Shown here: in pieces, positions 1 to 11,400 of the stretch
Position numbering within the stretch: position 1 is the first letter of the stretch
How the letters are laid out: every line of letters begins with the position of its first letter
Assembly: GCA_036571765.1 (NCBI GenBank)
Contig: BROE01000023.1
Location: 1,804,688-1,868,687, forward strand
Source of the DNA: Plecoglossus altivelis
Lineage: Eukaryota > Chordata > Actinopteri > Osmeriformes > Plecoglossidae
DNA: 64,000 nucleotides
Direction of reading: 5' to 3'
Program-made: the position numbers and the translations under genes
Notes under the pieces: model-generated
Database searches by the model: none
Told to the model about the DNA's origin: nothing
Seen by the model: only the letters and a program-made list of their open reading frames with translations

Positions 1-3000
1 CCCCCCATCCCCCCCCCTCCCACCCCCACCGCCCCTGTGCGAATCCTACTGTCAACCTCTCCATTGCTAGTCGACAAGCACTCGCACCACAGGGTCCTCC
101 GCCCGCGCTCATTCGAATTCAGAACCGGACGGGGCCCCGTTTTCCAACAATGATTTTCCTTCAGGCCGCGATGCGTGAGAACGCGCCTGTCAGTTCCACT
201 TTGCACCGCGAGCACCCCGCCCTCCTACCCTCTCCCCCCCCCCCTCCCCTCCCCTCTCTCCCCCCCCTTTCCACGAGCAGATATCAAAGTATACGGCTGT
301 AAACAAAATGGCTGGATCTCTTGTCCTCTCCGTCCCACCCCCTCCCTGACCTGCTTGACTATAAATGCTAATCGGTATGCGTGGGCACAGCCAAAGAGGC
401 CTGCCTCCGCCTCACCACTGGGTAAGGCTAAGTTCAGACTTGGCAAGTCAATTGACACATACTCACTCGCAAAGAGCCAGAACCTCAAGGTTCTACAAAA
501 TGTACCAGTCATGTCCCATCAGGATCAAACGCGTGTGCAGTGAAAGCTTATGAAGGATGACTCCTGGTTTGTGTGTTTTCAGTGTGTGTGTGTGTGGGTG
601 TTGCTGGGACGTGTTGGAATCTTTGCACCCGTGCTTGGCGGGTGTGGACGAGGCACTCTCCGACTTAGCCTCGTGTAGATGCAGGCTAGACTCAATCACG
701 ATGTCGGCGGCAGCGCGCTTGGTACATAAATCTTCCAGCGGGGCGTCCTAACTCATCTTGAGAGGCTGTGTGGTGTCGTTGAGGACTGTATGTGGTGGAA
801 AGGAGCGATTGCTTCCCCTGCAACACACATGAAAAGGACCCTCAATGGGCAAATCACTGCTCGTTTGTTATTTCAGCTGGTTAGGACAGGAAGGCAATCC
901 TAATGAATTCAAATACATCTGAAGAGAGCGAATCAGTATATGAATATGCATGAATATGAAAATGCGCACTTATCCGTAATCAAAACAAACGGCGATGAAG
1001 CCAGGCGAATTAAACAGGTTGCCAATGACAGTAGTTAACGAGCAATTTACATTAGAAGGGAGAAGCGAGGGGAGGGGGGTGGGCATGCGTCGGTACGACG
1101 ACGGGGTCCAAGGGCTGAAGGCACATCGCCATACAAGGAGGGATGTCTCCCCCCCCTCCCCTTTTTTGCGACAAAACGATCCGGTTCTCTTTTGAAAGTC
1201 GTTTTCTTCCTGGGTTTTTTTTTTTTACTTGATTGGCGCTAACCTTTTCGGCTCTCGCTCGACTCAGCGATCGTTTTCTTGATGACGTTCAGCAGCACAA
1301 AGATTTTTTTTTTCACATTTATTGTTGTTATTTAAAAAAACAAAACAAAAACCCATCGCATGACGATTCCGATGCTGTGCGCCTAATACGCAAACACGGC
1401 GACTTCTGTCAGGGGGGCTCGAGAAACTGGAAGCCGCTATTGTCCACGGCGATACGGGCGGAGAACTGTTGAATCGAAGAGAAAAGGGAAAAGAATGAAG
1501 AGTCATTTCCTGCCAGACGAGGGTCTGTTATTGTAACGTCTAAAGACTTTCATTACTCCTACCAAGCCGAGGTAAGGAATGGGCTGCAGTTTTCCATTTG
1601 CCGCGCTTCCCCCTTTTGTGTCATCTTCTCACCTTTTTATTAGTACCTCCCCCACACGCCCCCCGCCCCTCTCCTCCCCACCCTCGCTCCTTTCTTCAGA
1701 GAAGCTTTTCGGCGCCACGGCAAATTCCGCTTTCCACTTCAGTGGTCCAGATAATTCAAGAACAGAGAGGACCTCAGTAAAACAATTTGATGATCAAAGG
1801 AAACATTCGTCTCTGTCAGAGAGCGGAGGACGAGTATGGCTTCTGCAGAGGCCTAGCATGGATGCTGAAGCCTCTACTGTGTTTGGCACATGCGTGTTGC
1901 GTCGCCAACGTTTCCAGTACCTACCAACTGAAAGAACAGTCTTAACGCTGTTCTAAGGCCACAACTTCATCTGCAGTCAAAGGTATAAACAAAGGCACCT
2001 CAGGACTATAATAATGTTTTTAGCAGATTGTGGCATTTAATTCGGATGTAATTTGAGAAGTTCAATGTTTTTATGGGGGGGGCGATGAGGGGTGTTCAAG
2101 ATTTGATTATGGAGTGACGGGCAACAGTGTGGGTTTGTCCCATCGGGCACCATTTTGCCTGGTCCTCCAATACGACCAGGAATCAAAACCCATTTGTTTT
2201 CTCTCCTCTGTTACTTACGGGGTCTGCGGTCTCAATCAGAGATCAACCTGAGTATCCCGGTTTGGTGGCTTTGGGGGAGGTTCTAGTGAGATCGGCCGGG
2301 AGAACTGCCGGACAGGAGACCGAAGAGGGGCCTTCGAAGAAAAAGAGGAGGGAGAGAGAGAAAGAACTTAGAGTAGAGGAGCCATCATGTACCTGAGGGC
2401 TCCTAAATCTTGGGCAAGTTGACTTCAGGGGAAAAGGCAATGAAGTAACAGTTAGTAGGCGCAGAGGGGAAGAGAATCTGCAGTCCTACCCAAAGCTTCA
2501 ATACGCAGGCATGCCCTCCTAGAGGTTAATGCGATGGCTCTCTCTTCTCTTCTCTCTCCATCTCTTCTCTCTTCATTTCTTTCTCTCTGTCATCCTTACC
2601 CCCTGACTACGCCCAAGCGCACCTCGATCCCCAGTTCCCGCCCAAGGCCGGTCCACCCTCCCCCCAGCCCTCACTACGGAGGTCCGGGAATGTGCAATTG
2701 GCGGATTTAAGGTTTTGGGACTATCTAAAGGGAAAAGGGGGTTGGGGGAGGCGGGGGATGGGTCAGATGCTGGGGGTGGGGGTGACGAGAGAACTGATCG
2801 AAAAGAAAGCTCGCACCTACGCGTATGTATGGAACGGTTAGCCCAGCTTGCTCTTTGGAAGGGGTATAATCAGGTTGGAAAGGTAAGTGAGAGCAAGAGA
2901 GGAAGAGAGGAAGAAATGGGGTGGGGTGTTTGGGAGTTCTGCTTGGGTTGCGTGGTGGAACTCGTATTAGAGGAGAAAAGGCGCTGGCAGGAGGGGTGGG

Positions 3001-3370
3001 GGAGGCTAAATAACGTCGGAGGATGCAAGCCGCAACACCTCCACCGCAACCTGTATGGATGGCCGAGAATCGAAGGTGTGTGTTTTGAGGCCTGGCCGAG
3101 GGTGCCACGATCTCAGAGTCTGTTTACTGCTTGCTAGCAAGCCGAAAGCCAGAGGTTTTCTGGACAAGGGAGCCGCGGAGGGCTTCCCAGGCCTGGGGAG
3201 TGGTGAGAAGTGTTCTCCTGCGGATTAGCAAGCCACGTGCGAATCAAGCTTTTTCTAGAAGGACCCAGAAAAGAGGAAGTGTTTCATCGTCCGAGGCTCG
3301 TCTGCTTGTCTGACTGACTGATGCAAACGGAGGTTCCCAGCTCAGAGTGAGGCTGGATGTTCAAGGGTCG

Positions 3371-3399
3371 GGCCCCGCCCTGCCCCGCCCCGCCCCGCC
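3371..3399. promoter_or_regulatory. GC-box cluster (CCCCGCCC repeats)
   Basis: Four overlapping CCCCGCCC/CCCGCCCC motifs in 29 bases match the Sp/KLF GC-box. I see no TATA box or first exon next to it; it may be only a short tandem CCCGC repeat. Confidence 0.3.
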
Positions 3400-4190
3400 G
3401 AACACTCTCAACATGCCATAGCAGCCCTCCTCCATCCCAGCACCCCCCCTTCTCCCCCACCACCTCACCCCACAAGGTCAAAACGCTCTTCATGCCACTT
3501 GCTTGAGCTGGTTGACATTTAGCCTGTGCCAGCTCCTTGCCCCTCTGAGGGACTAAGCGGAGGGATATTTCCGACTCCCTTTCATAATGAGAGGCCATTA
3601 ACTCCTCCTTTTTTTCTTTTTTTTACCTTAAAGGTGAAAAATAGTCCGCGGTCTTAACACCGACAAGCAGGCGCCCCGATAGTCATTTAGCCTTTTAACG
3701 AGCTTGGCTGCGGCACCTCACTGTATCAGCAGGCGAGGCTTGGATACGTCACAAACTGCTTTCGGCGGGTTAAGTGGGAGATATCGGTGCGGACGCACCG
3801 CTCCCATCGACTGTATCAATACCAATGACCGGTTTGAGTAGCGGCAGCACGCCATCAATCAAACGGGACTATTTGTTCGACTGTCTATCTTTGTTATGGT
3901 CGTCGTGGCTTCCGGGTGGGAAACGAGTCGACGAGCCCTGCATTGGCGGGCACTGCCGCTCTGTCAGACACCAGAAGGGGGCAGCAGGGGCCTGGCTGTG
4001 CGAGCGAACGAATGCAAAGTCACATTCACAGGTCATTTAATCTCTTTGTTTTCATGGGGCTGGGCCCCGGGTGCTGCTCGTCTCGCTTTCTTCTCAGGGA
4101 AAGAGAGACGGAGAGAGAGAGAGATGCCTGCCTGCTCTGAAATGAACAATCCTGTCTGCCTTCAAGAGATTCCCGTCAAATTCGTGTTAC

Positions 4191-4225
4191 GGAGGGGGGG
4201 GGGGGGGGGGGGGGCTGGGGGGGGG
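4191..4225. repeat. Poly(G) tract
   Basis: About 30 G interrupted only by single A, C and T bases. It can form a G-quadruplex and is prone to sequencing error. Confidence 0.95.
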
Positions 4226-4924
4226 TTACAGAATTTCGAGGATTTAATGTCTCATGTGATGTGTAAGGGGAGCTTTGAGGCTAGGCTTTAGCAGTGTCGA
4301 ATGGCTGCAGTTAACTGCCTGTAATGTTGGTAGGGCACACAGTTTGTAACAGTAGGTAGCGCCTAACAGTAGAATAAGGCATTATGGGATAGCTCTGGCT
4401 AAAGCTTGTGTGCACATACACCCTGCTCCAGGATAGCTGCATTGTTCTGATATGTAGTGACTAATGGATGTAGCAGTGTGCTTATTGACAGTGTTCTTGT
4501 ATCAGTGTTCAGTGTTGGTGAACTCCTGTTCTCCCCTATGCACGAGGTGTCGTATTACTGTACTGGATGTGGACTGGATTTGTCTGGATAGCTTCTGGTT
4601 GTCGCTAAGGGTATTGTTGCTTGATGGATTCTAATGCGGCATACATGTCTTCATAACTCTGTTGTAAAGTGGAGGAGCACACCTGAATTCATGAAATATT
4701 TGTACTCTATAACGGCTTTAAATGTCATGCCAGCAGTGCGCGCGGGTGGTTTGCGGCTCAACACAAGAGCTGGGCTGTGTCACTGGAGCATGTATGGTGG
4801 GAGTGTAACATACACACATCCAGACCATGGCTATTACGGTGTCTAAACCACATTATGTCCTGACGGTGTTAAAAGCCTTCTGGCTGGCTTGGCTGAGCTG
4901 AGGGTAAAATGGAGGTCTGTCAGA

Positions 4925-5236
4925 GCTCTCTCTCTCCTTCTCTCTGTCGCTCTCCTTCCTTCTCTCTCTCTCTTTGTCCTTCCTTACCTCCTTCATTCTC
5001 CCCCCTTCTCTCTCTCCTGTCTTTCTCGGTCTCTCCTTCCTTCTCGCTCCTTCCGTATCCCTCCCCCTTTCTTTCTCGACCTCTCCTTCCTTCTCTCCTT
5101 CTCTTTCCTTCACACCCTCTCTTCGCTTCTCTCCCTCTCCTCCCTTTTCAGCCTCTCCTTCTCTCTCTCCCTCTCTTCCCTTCTCTCCCTCTCCTTCCAT
5201 CCTCTCCTTCCTTCTCTCCCTCTCCCTCTTTTCCCC
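4925..5236. repeat. Long polypyrimidine (CT-rich) tract
   Basis: About 310 bases of almost uninterrupted C and T with loose CTCCTTCCTTCTCT periodicity. Several 110-135-residue open frames rich in Ser, Leu and Pro cross it in all plus frames; these are compositional. Confidence 0.9.
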
Positions 5237-5393
5237 GTCAGTGTTGTTCCTTACATCCCATCAAACGCCTCATGTTTTTTCATGCCCGACTAGAGTGCTT
5301 TCAAGTTATATAATGTGAAATGACAGGCTGGAAACCAGAAGTGGGGTGATATGTGGTTTGTAGTGCCAGGAATAAAGAAAATTGCCCCCCCCA

Positions 5394-5394
<1 letters not shown>

Positions 5395-5442
<48 letters not shown>
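5395..5442. repeat. (CA)24 microsatellite
   Basis: Uninterrupted CA dinucleotide repeat preceded by a short C run. Confidence 0.97.
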
Positions 5443-5443
<1 letters not shown>

Positions 5444-5760
5444 GAACGTTGTATTGTGTCATGTTCTGTTGGAGATTGTAGGGGTGTAGGGTAAGGACCT
5501 GGGTGGGATGTGACAGTGTTATTTGGGGGAGTTGGACGGACAGGGGTTTCAACATTTCAAGATTCTGTCCACCTCAATTCTCCTCGCGCCTGTCCCATCT
5601 CATCACTTCCTCTCCTCCTCCACCTTCTCCTCCCCTTCTCTTCCCCGGCCTCCCCTCTTATCTTGCGTTATGCAACCGCCAAGATTGGACGCGACTCAGG
5701 TCGCGGGGGGTTGCTGAGGTAATGGAGCTAGCGGGGGCGGGGTTTCCAGGGGTGATATGG

Positions 5761-5849
5761 CGGGAGGGGGGAGGCTGGGGTTGAGGTGGCGGGAGGCTGG
5801 GGGTGAGGTGGCGGGAGGCTGGGGGTGAGGTGGCGGGAGGCTGGGGGTG
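5761..5849. repeat. 22-bp G-rich minisatellite, about four copies
   Basis: Units of GAGGTGGCGGGAGGCTGGGG plus GT start at 5783, 5805 and 5827, with a degenerate copy before them. Each unit has three or four G runs, so the plus strand has clear G-quadruplex potential. Confidence 0.85.
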
Positions 5850-6265
5850 CGTGAGGTGTTGCTTTTGGTGTTGCTCCTCGCCAGCCGCTGGAGGCGGGGA
5901 TGCGAGGGGGACGTTGCAGGAGAGATTCTTGTCACCGAGGGCGGTGATCCGGCCACTCATCTGGGGGCCTGGACGGGACTATTATTCCCAGCAGGTGCTC
6001 TGGATCAGTACGCCAGGTTGAAACCACAGCTCCAGACCTGCACCAGCACAGAGGCTCATGCCGCCACAAAACGCGCGCACGCACGAAAGCCCCCATCAAC
6101 ATCGACAGCGGAGAAGCGCACACGGAGCTTATTACTCCCAGTGCCACATGTGTCCCAGTGTCACATGCCCACCATCACCCACCCCCCCGCCTCCTCCGCC
6201 TTTCATGGTCACCCCTCCCCCAGATACGTGCTGCAGCCAGTTCATCTCAACCGTTCCCTTCCTCG

Positions 6266-6300
<35 letters not shown>
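6266..6300. repeat. Poly(C) tract
   Basis: An unbroken run of 35 C. Confidence 0.97.
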
Positions 6301-6301
<1 letters not shown>

Positions 6302-7939
6302 CTCCCCCCAACCTTGCCGCCTATTTTGTAAACAAGTGTTGCTTAATACCGGGGCTTCGTAATACAGAGATGTAATCACTGTCAAAGTGCCAGAGCCGCC
6401 ACACGCGGGCAAGGTGACGCCCGCCGTCTCTCGTCTGAGTTCCTGACGAGCGCCCCTCCCCCTCTCCTCTCCCCCTCTGCTGAATATTCATGCCGTCTCG
6501 CGCCGGGCGCTGTGCATTCCGCAATGACAAGGGCCCAGGCAAGGCAGGAGCGCCACTAGAAGCAAAGGGAATTCAACCCCCATCCCCCCCTCCCCTCTTC
6601 CCCTCAGCGTTGCATCCTGGGAAGGGGTCAATGGGGTTAAGGTATAGAAAGGATACATGGGAAGACAGCACGGCGGTTGCTAAAGGCGTACAACACCTAC
6701 TGCCTTGTTTGTTCGCTAGGTGAATTGAAGTATGTCAAAACAAAGTCCAAACAAACGCAAAGAACGCTGCACTCTAAATCCTGCGAACACGGTGACATCG
6801 AGGCGGTACTCCATCCGTCTCGTTGAACAGATGCTTGCAACAGTAATAATGATAATAACAGTTGTCCCGGTGCATGTCACGCAAAGGCAGCAGCGAACCG
6901 AAAAGGCACCGGCAAAATGACCTAGAAACAAGCCCAAGGCAACGACCAGGTCTCTTATCAGCCTGTTCCACACGGCTGACATATCGACAGGGCTCCAGTA
7001 CGGGCCCAGTGCTGGCAGCTACTGTGTGGCTACATACTGGTCTAAAGCAGATGTTGGCAGGGGGGCCGGAGGGTTGCATTGAGGGTGGGGTTGGCGGGGA
7101 AGGGGGCTGTAATTGGCTGCCATGACACCATCAAAAGAAGATGCCTCTTACCTCAGGACTATTTATTCCCCAGTTACCGTGGCTCATAATGCCACTGCAG
7201 TGTCACAGCGGTGGGAGACTGTACCGTTACCGCACCTCTCATATCCACGAATAAACAACGTTTTGGGTTCTTGTAAATCTCAGACGTCCAGGGGGGTGGG
7301 GTTTGTTTTAGTTTTTTTTTGGGGGGGTTCACATTTTTACCCGAGCTCCAACCGAATTCCCCGATTCAACAGGGAGAATGTGATCGCGGAGCCCACCGCC
7401 CTTTCTCAAAGACGAAAGTAGATTTGTGTTTTGTAAGGTCTCCATGGCGACCCCACTGTACATCTGATAAGACAATAATGATGAGCTCTCCAAGACCACG
7501 GGGGGAGGGGGGGGGAGGCGGGGGGGCCACCAGAGTAGCTCCACATTCAGGTCCTCCCACCGCTTTTGTGGCACATGTGTGGAGTTACACAACCTGACAA
7601 GCTCTAAAGAACCTCCTCCCTCCCTCCTCCAAAGCATCATCTTTCCGGGGCTTTTGAGAGCGGGCTAAGAGCGGGCTAAGATTGGGGACTTGCTAGCGGA
7701 GGGGATGACACATGGGACGACAAAACTCCAGTGTCTGTCTGTCAGGCTTACTCTTTATCCGACTGACATTTGCTGGCTCAGGCTCAGCCGGGCTCCGGGA
7801 GAAGCCAGGGATGAGAGCCAGACGCAGATGGCTTTCCCTCAGAATTCTGTCTCGTTCGAGATTTCAGGAGAAGGAAAAAAAAAGAAGAAGAAGAAGAAGG
7901 GGAAAAAAACAAAAACCCACGCCACGCTCTGAATCACAG

Positions 7940-7970
7940 CCCCCCCCCCCCCCCCCCCCACCCCCCCTCC
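7940..7970. repeat. Poly(C) tract
   Basis: Runs of C with one A and a TCC end, just after an A/G-rich GAAGAAG stretch at 7866-7918. Confidence 0.95.
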
Positions 7971-8384
7971 TATTTGCGCGTTTTCCCTCGAAATGGAATT
8001 CGCCGGCAGGCGTAGGAATGAGATCGGGAGCGTGTCCGTGCGCACGCTCCACCGGTATGTTCCACAACAACGCCTTTTTGCCAGCATCGCTCCATACCTG
8101 ACCTTTTACTTTTAGCATTATTACCCTCGTACTTTCCAACAACGTTTCCGCTCCCCTGCCCCGCCCGGCCCCACCCCGGCACCCCCCCCCTCTCCTCTCA
8201 GGCCCCTCCTCTCTATTAGCGAGGAAAGGCTTGGCTCCACATCTGCTTCAGCAGTGACCTTTTCAGTCGTCTTGCTGTCCTCGGTAAGTGAAAAGAACAA
8301 CAGAGAAAATGCCTCGTGCCATTTCCGACTCGCGAGGCAGAGAATCGCCGAGGAAGGAGAAGAACAGGAGGAGAGGCGTGGAGG

Positions 8385-8480
8385 GAGGGGGGGGGGGGGG
8401 GTGAGGGGGGGTGTAGGTGTTAAGTTGATGAGCGAGAGAAGCGCGCGCAAAAAAAAAAAGAAAAAAAAAGAAAAAAGCAT
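8385..8480. repeat. Poly(G) then poly(A)-rich low-complexity stretch
   Basis: A G run at about 8386-8412 is followed by AAAAAAAAAAGAAAAAAAAAG at about 8449-8476. Confidence 0.85.
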
Positions 8481-11400
8481 CTGCTTTCTGCTAAACAGTT
8501 GCTTCAAATCGTCTGGCCATTGTTTCCAAACAACAATAGCGCTTCTCTTCTTGCCGGGGGAGCGGCATCACCCCTTCGGAACATTTCCACGCGAGGAGAA
8601 GGCGTTACATAAGGAACATTTACAGCCGGTGTCTTTTTATAGCCGTCCAGGAACCTTGATCTATTTCTTCTTTTCTTCTGTCGACTGTGTTTCTGTCGTC
8701 GTCGTCTCACCTCCCTCCCTCCCCCCTGCCCGCCCTCCCTCCCTCCCGTTTCCTCCCCTCCCCCCGACAGCCTGGGGCTAAGAGAGGGTGAGAATATAGA
8801 CCAGGGGGGAGGGAGAAAGGGGTGGGGTAGTTGATGGCGGCTGATCTGATGACAGAGGAGACTGGAGATGGTCCCAGGTGGAGCTCTGTCTGAAGTACTT
8901 CACTGAAGAGGGGTGGAATGGGGAGGTGGTGTGGGGTGGTGGGGTTGGGGGGTGCTGGACAGTGCGTTGTCACGGGACATTGTGTCCTCTGTGACAAGGA
9001 GCCGAGGAGAGGAGATGGCAGGACTCACGCGACCCACCAGGTTTTCTGGGACACTGGCGGCAGCGGCGGGAGGGGTAGGGCTGTCTGCATGTCTGCGAGA
9101 ATGTTATAGGTTGTGCGAGGGCCACCGTCGTTACCTAGAGACAGCGCCTGTTTCGGTTTCGGAAAAGCAGAAGCCGTGTGAGGTGGGGGACAATGCACCA
9201 ATCCGGGTGCGTGTTGGAGCAGATATCATGCGTCTTCGACCTATCAGATCTCTCAGATCTACGCTAGTGTCTTGGTGCTGGGCATGTGCCAGAGGGACCT
9301 ACACCAGTTCCTGTGATAAAGATAGGCAGCTTGACTCCCTGGGACATCAGTGTTTGTTTACACTGACTGTAGCACCTGACCCCACGCTGGAATATTGTTC
9401 AAGGCACCTCATGGAGTTGTATTTACAAGGCAAACAAAGGTCACGACCCTGAGGTGCGAGTCACAAGGTCGTTTGGAGTATCATGTCACCTGCCACCGCG
9501 TGACCTTTGAGTCAGAGGAACAAAGTTGACCTCCCCCTCCCTCTCTCTTCACTTACCCCCCCCCCATGCTCCCGGGCGCGTCATGACCGCAACCAATCAC
9601 CTTGTTGTGTCTGTATGATCTCGTATTCTCACCGTGGTGAAGAAAGGGGCCCTTCCTGGAGACCCCCAATCTGCAGCCTCGACACTCTGGTCAACCACAG
9701 CCAGCCAGCGTCCTGACACCAACACAAGCGCACACAGCCGTGGTCACTCCCAGGCATGCACACACACGCAGACGCGACCCTCTGCCCTCATTCCCTCTAC
9801 AGGGTGACATTTATTAATTAAATATGGTGTTGTGCCGCAGGAAGCACTTCCATACCCACTGTCTCCAGACACTAATAATTACATTGGCATTTAGCTCCAC
9901 GATAAGCCCACCCTATGGCCTTTATGAAATGCTCCCCAAGTCCGGATACTGAGCGAAGTATGGACTGATGCGATGCTGCACATCGATCCGGTTTCTGCCT
10001 CTCGCTTTCATGTTTCCCCGAAATGAGCTGCCATTCATTAGCGTGGTCAGCACGACCACAAGCGTCTGATGTCACGGCTGTCGTCTGTCAGATACGGGAG
10101 TTGCAAGTCGGGTGGTTGGTGGGAGACAGGGGGGGGGGGTTTAATCTGCCTGTGCGATCTGCTTTTTGAAACCACCGCTAGGGATTATTTTAGGTTATGA
10201 CAGACGAGGGGGGCTTCATGACTGACAAATAACAGATAATGTATATACTGTGGCTGCGATGCGTCAGGATTTGAATCCGAGGTGGGTTATTCGGGCCGTT
10301 TTTCTTGCTTGTTTAAAAAGCATTCCCTTGATTTGGTCAAGCGATGCTACGTTGCTGTTAGCGTCGATGTTTCAACCGTCAGATCAAGGATTGTGTGGCC
10401 CCTGATAAACCTGATCCAAGGCATTTCCTCTTTTGACACGCATGTTCGCCGATCAGCCAAGGCCAAACAGCCATGTTGTTCACTTCAGGTAGTAATTTTT
10501 CTCCAGTTTAATAATGGCAATAACACTCCGGAGGATGGATAAAAGGAGCTGAGTTTGACGGTAAACATGCTCCTATAGTCTGTCCCCAGCAGGCCTGTTC
10601 TGGGGACCACCTGTGCTCTAATCACAGCTGTTGACAGATAGCATTTCATCCGCACGAGCCCCTCACTCCGCAATTGGCTGGCGTCATTTTCCCATGATTC
10701 CCCTCCACGGGAGACCTCTTCTCCTTTTGTCCTTGACGATGACAGACCGCAAGCATTATCCATGCCAGAAAGCCTACCTCACCCTGTTTTAATGACAAAT
10801 AGTCGTTATTTTCGGGTAATTCCCATTCCATTACCCCACTTTTTTCACAGTGAGAATCGCAAATCTCAGTCATTTCAAGGTGTAAGATTATTTTTGATTT
10901 AGTTCCCCGTTGGTTGGGCGAACGAAGAACACCATCTACCACTCACGTAACCAGCCAACCTGGGGTGCTTGAATAATCTGTGATGGCTCCAAAATGAATC
11001 TGGGTAACATGGATTGGAACCAGTACACGTTGTGGTCGTGACTCGCTATGAGACAGCGAAGGGCAAGTCATCCGGGCTTTAAATTGGGCCCTGAGGCTCT
11101 GGAGGATTGTATTAACCTCTCAGTCTCAGGTAAGATGATCACTGTTGTATCCTGGGAAATCTCCCAATGAGTTCTATTATTTTGTGCGCCTCTCCTTTCT
11201 CTGTTAAGGGCCCTGCCTGAGGAGATAACATATGACTACTCCAGCCTACCAACAGCATGCTCTTCAGCGCACAGAAACTTTTAACGAGTTAATCTAACAG
11301 TTTTCGGCGTGTTAATATGGAAAGTCTTTGACATCACACGCACATTATAGCTAAATTACTTAAGCAGTGACAGAAGCAACGAGGACTACTTTGAGAATAG

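Larger units (their letters stand above)
1..4924. other. Non-coding sequence upstream of the first recognised exon
   Basis: No convincing exon was found. The content is unique-looking sequence of mixed composition with C-rich patches (about 1-30 and 219-270) and CT-rich patches near 2540-2600. The longest frames have no recognisable domain. It is presumed to be part of a 5' intron, or intergenic sequence, of the PRKCSH-like gene. Confidence 0.6.

Noticed and set aside
2715..3137. A 140-codon plus-strand frame with a possible gtaagt donor at 2882.
   Set aside because: No acceptor upstream in frame, Gly/Glu-rich composition and no match to the EF-hand sequence that should precede the exon at 15515.
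8913..9452. A 179-codon plus-strand frame, the longest outside obvious repeats.
   Set aside because: No recognisable domain, a composition-driven N-terminus over G-rich DNA and no splice sites that fit. Chance frames of this size occur in GC-rich DNA.
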